Notes: generated by a model from the sequence alone, not told the origin. A stretch of 64,000 nucleotides of DNA from Candidatus Nitrosotenuis chungbukensis (GCF_000685395.1 NZ_AVSQ01000009.1:62001-126000), one strand, 5' to 3'; counted from the stretch's first letter, positions 8,276 to 16,588 are shown. A program made the numbers and translations.

Positions 8276-9334
8276 TTGACCAGAGAGGCTATTCTTTATG
8301 AAAAGTTACCTGATGATAAGGTAAAGTGTACTGCATGTGCTAGATACTGTGAGATCAAAGATTCCCAGATAGGCCTTTGCGGGGTTAGGGGAAACGTCGG
8401 CGGCAAGCTTGAGCTCTTTGTCTATGGCAAAGTAATTGTAGGAAACGTCGACCCAATTGAAAAAAAACCGGTAATCCACTATCGACCCGGAACTAAGATA
8501 TTCTCAATAGCAACGACTGGCTGTAATTGGCTTTGCAAGTACTGCCAAAACTACGACATTTCCCAGCGAAGAAAAATAGAGGGAACCGATATGACACCAG
8601 AACAGGTGGCAGAATCTGCCGTATCTTGTGGTGCGGATGGAATTGCATATACGTACAACGAGCCCTCAATTTTCATCGAGTTTGCACGTGACTGCGGCAT
8701 TGCCGCAAGAAAAAGAGGGCTGTTTAACGTCTTTGTCTCAAATGGCTATGATACTCCCCAGAGTGTAAAAATGATGGGAGAATTTTTGGACTGCATCACA
8801 GTTGACTTTAAGGGAAGCGCAGAACCTGAATTTACAAGAAAATACATTGGAGTCCCAGACCCAAAACCAATCTTTGACTCTCTCTTAGAAATTAGGGATA
8901 CGACAAAAATTCATGTCGAGATAACGGATCTAATTGTGCCGCAGGTCGGCGACAGTTTGGAACATGCAAAAAAATTATCCAAATTTATCTACGATGAGTT
9001 TGGGCCGGAAATGCCGATTCATTTCCTGAGATTTCATCCGGACTACAAGATGATGGAATTTCCCTCAACCCCAATCGAAACTTTGGAAAAACATTACGAA
9101 ATTGCAAAAAAAGAGGGACTGCAATACGTGTATTTGGGAAACGTCCCAGGACACAAATACGAGCACACATACTGCCCAGAGTGTAAAAATATTGCAGTCG
9201 GGCGATACGGGTTTGACATTACACAGTGGAATTTAGATGATCATAACAGGTGCAAGTTTTGCTCAAAGCAAATCCCGATCATTGGGCCGCTGGACAAAAA
9301 ATACAAAAGAAACAGATTTCAGTTTGTAGTCTAA
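8276..9334 (+). CDS. amrS: AmmeMemoRadiSam-system radical SAM enzyme (AmrS-like)
   Basis: About 352 residues. The radical SAM cluster motif GCNWLCKYCQNYDIS gives the CxxxCxxC ligands; the family resembles pyruvate-formate-lyase activase. An N-terminal cysteine group (CTACARYCEIK...GLCGVRG) and a C-terminal CPEC...CKFC ribbon are typical of AmrS. The reaction is not established. The frame is open back to ATG 8234, but TTG 8276 (TREAILYEKL) matches the usual family start and has a TATA-like box 28 bases upstream. No Memo or AMMECR1 gene is within the window. The stop overlaps the convergent cyclase gene by four bases. Confidence 0.88.
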   Translation: MTREAILYEKLPDDKVKCTACARYCEIKDSQIGLCGVRGNVGGKLELFVYGKVIVGNVDPIEKKPVIHYRPGTKIFSIATTGCNWLCKYCQNYDISQRRKIEGTDMTPEQVAESAVSCGADGIAYTYNEPSIFIEFARDCGIAARKRGLFNVFVSNGYDTPQSVKMMGEFLDCITVDFKGSAEPEFTRKYIGVPDPKPIFDSLLEIRDTTKIHVEITDLIVPQVGDSLEHAKKLSKFIYDEFGPEMPIHFLRFHPDYKMMEFPSTPIETLEKHYEIAKKEGLQYVYLGNVPGHKYEHTYCPECKNIAVGRYGFDITQWNLDDHNRCKFCSKQIPIIGPLDKKYKRNRFQFVV

Positions 9335-9990
9335 AACGCGACTGCGCGAACAGGGGATCCTGTCGCGCCTTGAAGCTTCAATGGTAACGCGATTATCCCA
9401 AAATGTGTCTTTTTTATTCTGTCAAGGTTGCAGAGGTTCTCCAAAATCAAGACGTCTGATTTTAATAGTATCTTGTGAGCTGAAAAAGATGCATTTGAGC
9501 CAATGTCGATACTTGGCGAATCAATCCCAACAAGGCTTATTTTCTTCAAAGACAGGTATCTTGCAGCAGACTCTGTTATGCCCGGATTTTTCTCAAAAAA
9601 GTCCTTTCTTTCCAAGTTATCGTTCCACCCAGTGTGGAAAATGGCCGCAGATTTTGCAGGAATAGAGCCATGCTTGCTTTCAAACTCAATAATATCCCTT
9701 TTTGTGATTTTATAATTTGGTGTTCCCTTGACTCTGATCAGAATTGCGTTGCACACAAATCTCTCAGGACTAATTTGGTGAATTTTTCTTCCATTTTTTA
9801 TAAAGTGATATGGAGCATCGACATGGGTTCCAGTGTGGGTGCTCAAAAAAAGCATCTCTAGATTGTACTTTTCCTTTTTGATTTCAGCCCATGGCATAAA
9901 GTGGGGTCTTGGCGATCCTGGGAAACTAGGGATGTCTTGCGAAATGGTCAGCGTAAGATCTATTGGTTTCACAAAAAATCTAGAATCCAA
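9331..9990 (-). CDS. Cyclase-family metal-dependent hydrolase (kynurenine formamidase-like)
   Basis: 219 residues with the cyclase-family signature HTGTHVDAPYHF (HxGTHxDxPxH) near residue 51, which binds metal ions and forms the active site. The opening PIDLTLTISQDIPSFPG is also family-typical. Known members hydrolyse N-formylkynurenine or similar amides and cyclic compounds; no tryptophan-degradation gene is nearby, so the substrate is open. The start is TTG (MDSRFFVKP) with a TATA-like box 29 bases upstream shared with the divergent RAM gene. Confidence 0.85.
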   Translation of the reverse strand: MDSRFFVKPIDLTLTISQDIPSFPGSPRPHFMPWAEIKKEKYNLEMLFLSTHTGTHVDAPYHFIKNGRKIHQISPERFVCNAILIRVKGTPNYKITKRDIIEFESKHGSIPAKSAAIFHTGWNDNLERKDFFEKNPGITESAARYLSLKKISLVGIDSPSIDIGSNASFSAHKILLKSDVLILENLCNLDRIKKTHFGIIALPLKLQGATGSPVRAVAF

Positions 9991-10013
9991 GTTCTATTTG
10001 ATGATGATCAAAG

Positions 10014-10025
10014 ATATTAAATAAC
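10014..10025. promoter_or_regulatory. Single TATA-like element between divergent genes
   Basis: ATATTAAATAAC is centred 29 bases from the TTG start at 9990 on the minus strand and 29 bases from the TTG start at 10048 on the plus strand. The near-palindromic AT core can be read as a TATA box in either direction, so both genes may compete for one TBP site. Confidence 0.5.
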
Positions 10026-10047
10026 ACCCATTCAAAATACTTCTACG

Positions 10048-10308
10048 TTGCCAACCGCATTCATACTTTTGAACTCTGATCTGGGTTCGGACCAAGAAAT
10101 TATCGTGAAGCTAAAGGAGATTCTCGCAGTCGAAAAGGGCATCAAGTTTGAGGTTCAAGGAGTCTATGGAATCTACGATATTGTAGTCAAAATAGAAGCA
10201 GACAACCCAGACCACCTAAGAAGCATTATCACAAATAAGATAAGAAAAATCGAAAAAGTCCAGTCCACTCTTACCATGATGGTAATCGAAGAACAAGAAG
10301 GCCTATAG
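10048..10308 (+). CDS. Stand-alone Lrp/AsnC ligand-binding (RAM) domain protein
   Basis: 86 residues containing only the RAM fold: a first strand (TAFILLNSDLG), helix, strand with the glycine-rich turn VQGVYGIYDIVVKIEAD, then helix and final strand (VQSTLTMMVIEE). No helix-turn-helix precedes it. Such single-domain Lrp relatives bind amino acids or form mixed oligomers with full Lrp regulators. The start is TTG, 29 bases after the shared TATA-like element. Its stop overlaps the end of the convergent aminotransferase gene by six bases. Confidence 0.85.
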   Translation: MPTAFILLNSDLGSDQEIIVKLKEILAVEKGIKFEVQGVYGIYDIVVKIEADNPDHLRSIITNKIRKIEKVQSTLTMMVIEEQEGL

Positions 10309-11454
10309 CTTCTTTATCGCGTCAACCGTTTTTAGAATATCCGTTTCTGTGTTAAAAAAATGCGGTGCCGCACGCACGATTTTTGTGTCTGATATTTCCC
10401 TTACTGCCAAGACGATGCCGCGTTTTTCCAGCTGTTCTACTACTTCTTGCGGTAATTTTTTGCCTATGGAAAACGGTACAATGCTGGTCCTTCTTTCCTG
10501 ATCTTCTGGACCATACAGAGTTACATCTGGAATTTTCGCAATTTCATCTCTGAACAAGTTTGCAAGACTGATGACTTTTTTCCTAATGTTGTCTAGTCCC
10601 AAATGCAACAAATATGAAACAGACGTTTCCAACCCGATAACTGCAGGGTAATTTCTAAACCCTGCCTGAAATTTATCGGGAATGTCCTTGTATGCTATTT
10701 TGTCATTGTCGTATATCATTGCCGATTCTCCTCCTATCTGGGTTGGCTCTAGCAAATTGGCAGAGTCTTTTTTGCAGTAAAATATCCCAATACCCATTGG
10801 GCCGCAGAGCCACTTGTAACCATTAAAGGCCATAAAGCTGCACTTCGTTCTACTAAAATCATAATCGCCAATGCAGCCAACCGTTTGAGCTGCATCTAAA
10901 AAGTATGGGATGTTTTTCTCTTCTAGGATTTTACCGATTTGCTCAACTGGCATGATTGCCCCAGTATTGTACAATGCATGACTCAATGAAACTAGCCTTG
11001 TATTTTCGTCTAGCAGTTTTTCAAATTCAGAAATCTCGAAAAACCCATTTGTGTCATTAGATACGCTGCGTAACTCGACTGACTTGGCGAGGCGTAACCA
11101 CGGATAATAATTAGAATGATGCTCATGAGTGGTGCCTCTAATTACGATGTTGGAATTTTTTGGAAAAGACAGTCCGCCTGCAACCGTATTGATTCCTTCT
11201 GTGGTACTCTGGGTCAAAATCACTTCTTCCGGTCTGCATCGTATCAGCTTGGAAATGGTTTGCCTTAGCTGATTGTATCTTTCTGCAAGATTGACTCCAA
11301 AATCAATCGAATCTGGCCCTGATTCATTATACTGTATGATAAAGTCAGTCATAGCCTTGATGCTTTTTAGGGGAAGTAGAGACGAAGACGCATTGTTCAG
11401 ATAGATCTTGTTTGAGCCGATAAACGCGCCATATGTGTCCAGATCGAAATTCAT
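10303..11454 (-). CDS. Class V aminotransferase / cysteine desulfurase-like protein
   Basis: 383 residues of the fold-type I PLP family. The cofactor lysine is in MAFNGYKWLCGPMG near residue 220, the PLP-contacting aspartate in YFLDAAQTVG near residue 188, and QSTTEGINTVAGGL near residue 87 forms the phosphate-binding cup. A SufS/NifS-type Cys loop with the catalytic RxCAS motif is not evident, so it may be an aminotransferase, lyase or epimerase-like member and not a true sulfur donor. It is divergent from the gene at 11484. Confidence 0.82.
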   Translation of the reverse strand: MNFDLDTYGAFIGSNKIYLNNASSSLLPLKSIKAMTDFIIQYNESGPDSIDFGVNLAERYNQLRQTISKLIRCRPEEVILTQSTTEGINTVAGGLSFPKNSNIVIRGTTHEHHSNYYPWLRLAKSVELRSVSNDTNGFFEISEFEKLLDENTRLVSLSHALYNTGAIMPVEQIGKILEEKNIPYFLDAAQTVGCIGDYDFSRTKCSFMAFNGYKWLCGPMGIGIFYCKKDSANLLEPTQIGGESAMIYDNDKIAYKDIPDKFQAGFRNYPAVIGLETSVSYLLHLGLDNIRKKVISLANLFRDEIAKIPDVTLYGPEDQERRTSIVPFSIGKKLPQEVVEQLEKRGIVLAVREISDTKIVRAAPHFFNTETDILKTVDAIKKL

Positions 11455-11483
11455 TATTATATCTCACATGAAACTATCTGCTG

Positions 11484-12098
11484 TTGGATAAAAATCATCA
11501 GGCAAATATCATGAAAGATATTCAAAAGGTGATTTCTTCTGAAAGTCTCAACTCCATATCGTTTGACGACGCAATAACAAAGACGTATTTTTTTCATAAA
11601 CTGATTTCCTCAATAGATATTCCGACAATTTATCTTGATTTTGATCTGTTGTACAGCGGGTATGTTGCGGCAAACATTTTGCCACAGTCTGACGATATCC
11701 GACTTTTCCAGCCAACAGAGCAGACGTGGAGCAAACTGCTCGTACAAATACTAGATGAGATATCAAAAGAACAACATATTGTAATAATTGATTCGCTAAA
11801 CGGCTTTTACAACATATTTACGAATGAAAAAGACGCCGGCAGGCTGATCAACAGCTTTATCATGCTTCTAGTCAGTATTGGGCAAAAAACAAAATCTATT
11901 GTTCTAGTTGGAAGTCTTGCTAAATTCAAAAAGGACGAGGGCTGGGTTTTGTTAGCTATTGGACGCCATGTAATTGAAGCCAACAAAATGAATCGGCTAG
12001 TTTTGCAAAAACAAAACTCGGAGCTTTATCTTACCTTATTGGATCAAAACAACTCAAAAAAGTCCACTCTAAAATTATCTGATCTTGATTTGTTTTAG
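11484..12098 (+). CDS. RecA-like fold protein with degenerate P-loop
   Basis: 204 residues. The strand-rich layout, YLDFDLLYSGYVAA after the first helix, and a Walker B-like strand HIVIIDSLNGFYNIF near residues 97-111 resemble RecA/KaiC-type ATPases. Where a Walker A would lie (about residues 27-36) the sequence reads SFDDAITKTYF: the lysine-threonine pair is kept but both glycines are lost, so ATP binding is doubtful. It starts with TTG, with TTATTATATC about 27 bases upstream. Possibly a regulatory or structural relative of the KaiC/RadA family. Function unknown. Confidence 0.6.
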   Translation: MDKNHQANIMKDIQKVISSESLNSISFDDAITKTYFFHKLISSIDIPTIYLDFDLLYSGYVAANILPQSDDIRLFQPTEQTWSKLLVQILDEISKEQHIVIIDSLNGFYNIFTNEKDAGRLINSFIMLLVSIGQKTKSIVLVGSLAKFKKDEGWVLLAIGRHVIEANKMNRLVLQKQNSELYLTLLDQNNSKKSTLKLSDLDLF

Positions 12099-12135
12099 TA
12101 TGATTTTCAAAAACCAAAAACTAGCGATCAGAATT

Positions 12136-12172
12136 TTATAACAGCGTTAAAAATTGCCTAACGCCGTTATAA
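12136..12172. repeat. Inverted repeat upstream of the ferredoxin promoter
   Basis: Arms of 14 bases at 12136-12149 (TTATAACAGCGTTA) and 12159-12172 (TAACGCCGTTATAA) match at 13 positions around a 9-base loop. The repeat lies 20-55 bases before the TATA-like box of the ferredoxin gene and 38 bases after the previous stop. It may be an operator or a terminator of the previous gene; there is no T-run directly after it, which favours an operator. Confidence 0.5.
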
Positions 12173-12190
12173 TTCGAACTTTTTAGGGAA

Positions 12191-12201
12191 ATTATATTAA
12201 G
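12191..12201 (+). promoter_or_regulatory. TATA-like box of the ferredoxin gene
   Basis: ATTATATTAAG lies about 34 bases before ATG 12230, which would give a transcript with a leader of about 9 bases. Confidence 0.45.
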
Positions 12202-12229
12202 ATCTAAAATCAAGTTAATTTGAAATAAA

Positions 12230-12529
12230 ATGCCAGTAGCAATTTTACCAGACATTGGTGAACAAATGTGCATCGGATGCGCACTATGCGTTGAAATCTG
12301 CACAACATTGGGACCAGATGTACTCAGAGTAAAACCAGTCGAAGGCTGGAAAAGAGGAAAGGCATTCGTCTTTTACCCAGAAAGATGCATCTCCGACGGA
12401 GCATGCATTGGAGTTTGCCCAACAAAAGCAATCTTCTGGATGAGACCAATGGACTTCACCGTAGGTCAACCAGTTCCTCTGTACAAGAACTCAGTCTTCG
12501 TTAAGGGCTGGACTGAACTCATCGATTAA
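12230..12529 (+). CDS. Dicluster ferredoxin, 7Fe-type (3Fe-4S plus 4Fe-4S)
   Basis: 99 residues carrying electrons between cytosolic redox enzymes. The first motif is complete: C14, C17, C20, C24 (CIGCALCVEIC). In the second, CISDGACIGVCP, the middle cysteine is replaced by aspartate (C53-x2-D56-x2-C59-x3-C63). This is the pattern of the 3Fe-4S or Asp-ligated site in Sulfolobus-type ferredoxins, so a 7Fe protein is likely. Length also fits. It is a single gene with its own promoter, an upstream inverted repeat and a hairpin at its stop codon. Confidence 0.9.
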   Translation: MPVAILPDIGEQMCIGCALCVEICTTLGPDVLRVKPVEGWKRGKAFVFYPERCISDGACIGVCPTKAIFWMRPMDFTVGQPVPLYKNSVFVKGWTELID

Positions 12530-12537
12530 GTTCAGTC
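12511..12537 (+). terminator. Hairpin across the ferredoxin stop codon
   Basis: GACTGAACT (12511-12519) and AGTTCAGTC (12529-12537) form a perfect 9-base stem with a 9-base loop that contains the stop codon. A T-rich tract follows (12546-12560). This looks like a terminator or a 3'-end stabilising hairpin for an abundant message. Confidence 0.55.
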
Positions 12538-12841
12538 ATCATAATTTCTTTTTAATTTCTATGTGCTGGTGGAAACTAGGTTTTTGATATGGATTCTGTA
12601 ACCAAGTCTTGTACTGTAGATTTTCCAAAAACCCACGTCTTTGATTTTTGTCCAATATAGAAAACCCCCAAAATAGTTCACTGATTTATCCAAAAAATAA
12701 TGTCAGTTTACGGCAAATACAAGGCCATCACTCCAATAGGCTTGGTGCGCATGATTCCATTTGGCAGATGTTCTGTGAGTGGATAAAATTTGAAGTAGGA
12801 AATATCAAAAAAATATTTCCTACTTTTAAAAAAGAAAAAGA
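12538..12841. other. Intergenic region without a convincing gene
   Basis: About 300 bases between convergent ferredoxin and CDC48 genes. One 65-codon TTG frame at 12648-12845 crosses a perfect hairpin and ends inside CDC48, so I do not accept it. Apart from the T-rich tract after the ferredoxin gene and the hairpin at 12794-12824, I see no further signal. Confidence 0.6.
12794..12824 (-). terminator. Perfect 12-base hairpin downstream of CDC48
   Basis: AGTAGGAAATAT (12794-12805) and ATATTTCCTACT (12813-12824) form a perfect 12-base stem around a 7-base loop, followed by TTTTAAAAAAG (12824-12834). Seen from the minus strand it comes about 18 bases after the CDC48 stop, preceded by a pyrimidine-rich run. 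It probably ends or protects the CDC48 transcript and may act in both directions. Confidence 0.55.
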
Positions 12842-14977
12842 TTAGGCTACTGCCGATGTAGACGTTGGGGCGACTCGAACTTTTCGAACTGCCTCTACTA
12901 GGTCGTTCTGTGTGATCTTGATTTCTTTGACTGACTTTTTCTCACTGCTGACATATCTTCTTAGTGCAGCAAATGCAGCCCTATCGCATACTGCGGCAAT
13001 CTCTGCCCCGCTGTATCCGTTTGTCATTTCTACGATCTTTGCCAAGTCAACGTTTGATTCAAGTGGTTTTTTCTTTGTGTGAATCTCAAAGATGTGCTTT
13101 CGTCCTTTTTCGTCTGGTTTTGGAACCTCGATTATCCTGTCAAATCTTCCAGGTCTTAACAAGGCAGAATCTACCATGTCTAACCTGTTTGTCGCACCAA
13201 TCACCAGTACGTCGTTTAACTCTTCAAGGCCATCGATTTCTGTGAGTATTTGTGATACTACATTTTCTGAAACGTGCGAAGAATCCATTCCACTTCTTGT
13301 TGGAATGAGCGCATCTATCTCATCGAAGAATATGATGCATGGCGCAGCCTGCCTTGCTTTTCTGAATATCTCTCGTACTCCCTTCTCTGACTCGCCAACC
13401 CACTTTGATAGCAGCTCAGGCCCCTTTACGCTGATAAAGTTAGATTCGGTCATCTTTGCAATTGCCTTTGCGATCAGGGTTTTTCCAGTACCTGGTGGAC
13501 CATGTAGGAGAATTCCCTTTGGCGCTGCAACGTCGACATATTCTAGTGCCTCTTTGTGCTTTAGTGGCCACTCGATTGCCTCGTGTAACTCTTCTTTGAG
13601 CGACTCTAATCCACCTACGTCATCCCATGTTACGTTTGGCACCTCTACTAGGACCTCTCTTAGCGCGGATGGCTTTACCTCTTTGAGAGCTTCTTTAAAG
13701 TCGTCAGACGTTATCTTGATTTTCTGCAGTATTTCAGCTGAAATCTTGTCCTGTGCAAGGTCGATTTCTGGCAAAATTTTTCGAAGCGATCTGATTGCAG
13801 CTTCTTTTGCCAATACCTCAAGATCCGCTCCGACAAATCCATGCGTTACCTTTGCAATTTGTTGTAGGTTTACGTTCTCCTCAACTGGCATTCCACGGGT
13901 ATGGATGTTTAGAATTTCCAGCCTTCCTTCCTCGTCTGGAATTCCTATCTCAATTTCCCTGTCAAATCGTCCTGGCCTTCTAAGTGCCGGGTCAATTGAG
14001 TCTGGCCTGTTTGTTGCGGCAATCACTACAACTTTGCCCCTTGATTTCATCCCGTCCATCAGTGTCAAAAGCTGGGAAACGATTCTTTTTTCTACCTCGC
14101 CTGATACCTCGTCACGCTTTGGCGCAATGGAGTCGATTTCGTCGATAAATATTATGCTTGGAGTGTTTTCTTCTGCCTGCTTGAACACATCACGTAGTCT
14201 TTCCTCGCTTTCTCCATAGTATTTTCCAAAGATTTCAGGGCCGGAAATTGAAGTAAAGTGCGCGTTTGTCTCGCCTGCAACTGCCTTTGCAAGAAGGGTT
14301 TTTCCCGTGCCCGGAGGTCCGTACAAAAGGACACCTTTTGGAGCCTCGATTCCTAGCTTTTCGAAGAGCTCAGGATGTCGCATTGGCAACTCTACCATTT
14401 CTCTAATCTTTATGACCTCTTTTCTTAGTCCGCCCAGATCGTCATATGTTATCCTTGGTACGGAATTGTCAACTGCCTTTGTCATGGAGCCTAGCTTGAA
14501 TGTGGTATCCTCAGTTACAATTACCGGCTTTGCGGGTGTGGTTGCAGTTACAACAAGCTGAGTTTTTCCACCAAGCTGTGTATTTACTATGATGGTATCG
14601 CCAGTTGTAAAGACATGTCCCTCATACAAAGAAGACATGTATTCCTGTAGCCCTTCAATCGATATTTTCTCAATTGGGGACAAGACAACCTGTTCTGCCT
14701 CTGCGGCGTTTACACCTTTGACTGAAACCTTTTCGCCGATTCCTGCGCCAATATTGTGCCTTGTCAAGCCGTCAATTCTGATAATCCCAGTACCAAAATC
14801 ATCGCCCGAGCTTGGCCAGATTTTCACATGGGTCTTCTTGTTTGCCATGAGCTCTACGATTTGGCCTGCCTGCCACTTGTTGTCCTTTACTACTTTGGGA
14901 TCGATTACAGCTATTCCCTTTCCAACATGTCGTTGGGAAATCTCATCAATTTTTAATATTATTTCACTCATTTTCAT
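12842..14977 (-). CDS. CDC48/VCP-like AAA+ ATPase
   Basis: About 711 residues: an N-terminal double-psi barrel region (residues 1-180), a D1 ATPase with Walker A GPPGTGKT near 222 and [10 protein letters not shown], then a D2 ATPase with Walker A GPPGTGKT near 495 and [10 protein letters not shown]. The arginine-finger motifs [10 protein letters not shown] and [10 protein letters not shown] are in place. Hexameric CDC48 unfolds or extracts proteins, in archaea often feeding the proteasome. TTG and GTG codons lie just upstream, but ATG 14977 gives the usual start MKMSEIILK. It follows hsp20 by about 20 bases, so the two form an Hsp20-CDC48 proteostasis operon. Confidence 0.95.
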   Translation of the reverse strand: MKMSEIILKIDEISQRHVGKGIAVIDPKVVKDNKWQAGQIVELMANKKTHVKIWPSSGDDFGTGIIRIDGLTRHNIGAGIGEKVSVKGVNAAEAEQVVLSPIEKISIEGLQEYMSSLYEGHVFTTGDTIIVNTQLGGKTQLVVTATTPAKPVIVTEDTTFKLGSMTKAVDNSVPRITYDDLGGLRKEVIKIREMVELPMRHPELFEKLGIEAPKGVLLYGPPGTGKTLLAKAVAGETNAHFTSISGPEIFGKYYGESEERLRDVFKQAEENTPSIIFIDEIDSIAPKRDEVSGEVEKRIVSQLLTLMDGMKSRGKVVVIAATNRPDSIDPALRRPGRFDREIEIGIPDEEGRLEILNIHTRGMPVEENVNLQQIAKVTHGFVGADLEVLAKEAAIRSLRKILPEIDLAQDKISAEILQKIKITSDDFKEALKEVKPSALREVLVEVPNVTWDDVGGLESLKEELHEAIEWPLKHKEALEYVDVAAPKGILLHGPPGTGKTLIAKAIAKMTESNFISVKGPELLSKWVGESEKGVREIFRKARQAAPCIIFFDEIDALIPTRSGMDSSHVSENVVSQILTEIDGLEELNDVLVIGATNRLDMVDSALLRPGRFDRIIEVPKPDEKGRKHIFEIHTKKKPLESNVDLAKIVEMTNGYSGAEIAAVCDRAAFAALRRYVSSEKKSVKEIKITQNDLVEAVRKVRVAPTSTSAVA

Positions 14978-14996
14978 CACCAAAAAAATTAGAGGT

Positions 14997-15503
14997 TTAG
15001 TTAACCTCCACTGTTTTGCCCTTTGGCTTTTGCTCCTTTAGCTTAAAGACCATCTCCAAGATCCCATTTGTATATGTGGCCTTTACCGAGTCCTCATCTA
15101 CCTCATGCCTTATCGGTGCATTGCCGTGGTACTTTTTCTCACCGTGTTCTGCATCAATGTGTACTGTTTTGCCCTCAACTACAACGCTGATGTCTTTCTT
15201 CTCGACACCTGGCATTTCCGCAATCAGTTTGAGGGTTTTTTCCTTTTCGTCAATAATCGCATCGATTAGTGGCTCCCTGGATTCTGAGCTTGGGAGTAAC
15301 CCGGGCTTTACATTTCCATATTCTTTTATCACAGGCTTGCCGTCTTGTCCAACGGTCATTGAATAACCGTAATAGAATGGACCAAAAGTCGTGCTACCTG
15401 ATTTTCCAGATTCCTCAAAGACATTGTCTAGATCCATAAAGGAGCTGGACATTTTCTTGAAGATTCTGTCAAATTCGTCGTCGAATAACACTGTCATATT
15501 CAC
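14997..15503 (-). CDS. Hsp20 / alpha-crystallin family chaperone
   Basis: 168 residues. The alpha-crystallin domain covers about residues 80-168: KTLKLIAEMPGVEKKDISVVVEGKTVHIDAEH, then VKATYTNGILEMVFKLKE with the conserved G-I-L motif. The N-terminal arm has a flexible, glycine-rich stretch. It acts as a holdase for unfolding proteins. GTG 15503 and ATG 15497 are both possible starts; the TATA-like box at 15527-15537 is 28 bases from the GTG. It is the first gene of an operon with CDC48, with a palindrome-like element overlapping the expected transcription start. Confidence 0.92.
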   Translation of the reverse strand: MNMTVLFDDEFDRIFKKMSSSFMDLDNVFEESGKSGSTTFGPFYYGYSMTVGQDGKPVIKEYGNVKPGLLPSSESREPLIDAIIDEKEKTLKLIAEMPGVEKKDISVVVEGKTVHIDAEHGEKKYHGNAPIRHEVDEDSVKATYTNGILEMVFKLKEQKPKGKTVEVN

Positions 15504-15508
15504 CTAGG

Positions 15509-15524
15509 GTATGTAATATACATG
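15509..15524 (-). promoter_or_regulatory. Candidate operator overlapping the hsp20 transcription start
   Basis: Read on the minus strand this is CATGTATATTACATAC, between the TATA-like box (15527-15537) and the start codon. Almost the same sequence, CATGAAATTACATAC, occupies the same position before the gene at 16586 (16589-16603). Confidence 0.5.
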
Positions 15525-15538
15525 ACATTATTTAAAGA

Positions 15539-15568
15539 TTATGTAATTTCTTAGATAAAATTACATAA
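15539..15568. promoter_or_regulatory. Inverted repeat between divergent hsp20 and ACT-domain promoters
   Basis: TTATGTAATTT (15539-15549) and AAATTACATAA (15558-15568) are perfect 11-base inverted arms with an 8-base spacer. The repeat sits just upstream of the hsp20 TATA-like box on one side and of CTAATAAATC (15571-15580, 26 bases before GTG 15601) on the other, so one regulator could control both genes. Confidence 0.55.
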
Positions 15569-15600
15569 GACTAATAAATCTGACACCACATAAAGTTCTT

Positions 15601-16263
15601 GTGAGAACAACCATTGCTTCCGTGCCAGAAGCGGTAAGGGAGATCATAACTAAGAATCGCTCAATTTATGACTGCATGAAAATGGACGTCATTAACTATA
15701 CTGCGCTTGCAGTCAAAATCCAGCCAGATGTTGAACGCCAGATTGGCAATCCTGTGAATCTCAATACTATCGTGGTTGCGATAAAGCGCTACGCTGATTC
15801 ATTTTTAGAAAAAGACGAAATCAAGACAGAGTCCATACTGAAAAACGCTAGGCTTTCTTTGACTGATGGAATACTGAACATACGATTCTCAACAAACGAG
15901 CTTGATGCAAACGAGGCGGCATCCCTTATGAACAAGTTTTCAGAGATGGACTCCGATTACGAGTTCTTTAGACTGGCTGATTCGTTTAGGGTCCTAACCG
16001 AGGATCTAGTTGATGTCAGAAAACTCTTCGAGTCATTCCCACACGAAAAGGAGCTGTTTAGTACGGGACTTGCAAAAATCAAAATCAGAATATCGCAGGA
16101 GCAAAATCGCTCCGACGTGGTATCGTATGTTGCAGAACTACTCCACAGCAACGGAATCGAGCTTGAAAATGCATTTTTTTCCCAAGACGACATAGTGTTG
16201 GTCCTAAAGGAAGAGGATGCATCAAAGGCATATGAAATTTTGAGAACAGAAATTTCTAGATGA
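15601..16263 (+). CDS. ACT-domain-containing archaeal protein
   Basis: 220 residues from a GTG start. The N-terminal half (VREIITKNRSIYDCMKMDVINYTALAVKIQPDVERQIG) resembles the helical domain found in archaeal proteins of the DUF7523 type as I recall them. The C-terminal part (LAKIKIRISQEQNRSDVVSYVAELLHSNGIELENAFFSQDDIVLVLKEEDASKAYEIL) has the ACT fold pattern for small-ligand sensing. Function is not known; a regulatory role is likely. It is divergent from hsp20 and shares the inverted repeat at 15539-15568. Confidence 0.7.
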   Translation: MRTTIASVPEAVREIITKNRSIYDCMKMDVINYTALAVKIQPDVERQIGNPVNLNTIVVAIKRYADSFLEKDEIKTESILKNARLSLTDGILNIRFSTNELDANEAASLMNKFSEMDSDYEFFRLADSFRVLTEDLVDVRKLFESFPHEKELFSTGLAKIKIRISQEQNRSDVVSYVAELLHSNGIELENAFFSQDDIVLVLKEEDASKAYEILRTEISR

Positions 16264-16265
16264 GC

Positions 16266-16586
16266 TTATACACCAGATAATTCGGCTTTAGAGATCTCAA
16301 GGTAAACCTTGTCGCCTACTGATATGCCAAGATCCTTGTATTCCCGCATGTCTACCTTGAGTGATGTAAGGCCGCTTTGTCCCCCAAATGCCCCTCCAGA
16401 TAACATCTTGTTTAGGTTTTTCATCATGTCGTCCATGTTTGTAAATCCCATCACTCCTCCACCAAATGGAGACTGGAGCGGCTGATTGCTTTCCTTAAAA
16501 TCCTTGGTTAGCGACAATGACAGTATGACATATGGCGCGCCGTCTGGTGCTGCGTCAATTCTGACCACGACATATTCTTTCTTCAT
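16266..16586 (-). CDS. Small conserved hypothetical protein with glycine/methionine-rich linker
   Basis: 106 residues. The start (KEYVVVRIDAAPDGAPYVILSLSL) and the end (LKVDMREYKDLGISVGDKVYLEISKAEL) look like beta strands of a small barrel, the end resembling AbrB/OB-like edges. The middle (about residues 38-75) is rich in Gly, Met and Phe (GGGVMGFTNMDDMMKNLNKML). There is no signal peptide. It converges with the ACT-domain gene, two bases apart. Its promoter has a TATA-like box near 16606-16616 and the CATGAAATTACATAC element shared with hsp20, so it may belong to the same stress regulon. Confidence 0.7.
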   Translation of the reverse strand: MKKEYVVVRIDAAPDGAPYVILSLSLTKDFKESNQPLQSPFGGGVMGFTNMDDMMKNLNKMLSGGAFGGQSGLTSLKVDMREYKDLGISVGDKVYLEISKAELSGV

Positions 16587-16588
16587 GA

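Noticed and set aside
12648-12845. 65-codon TTG frame between ferredoxin and CDC48
   Set aside because: It crosses the perfect hairpin at 12794-12824 and runs into the CDC48 end, and has no promoter-like box at a fitting distance.
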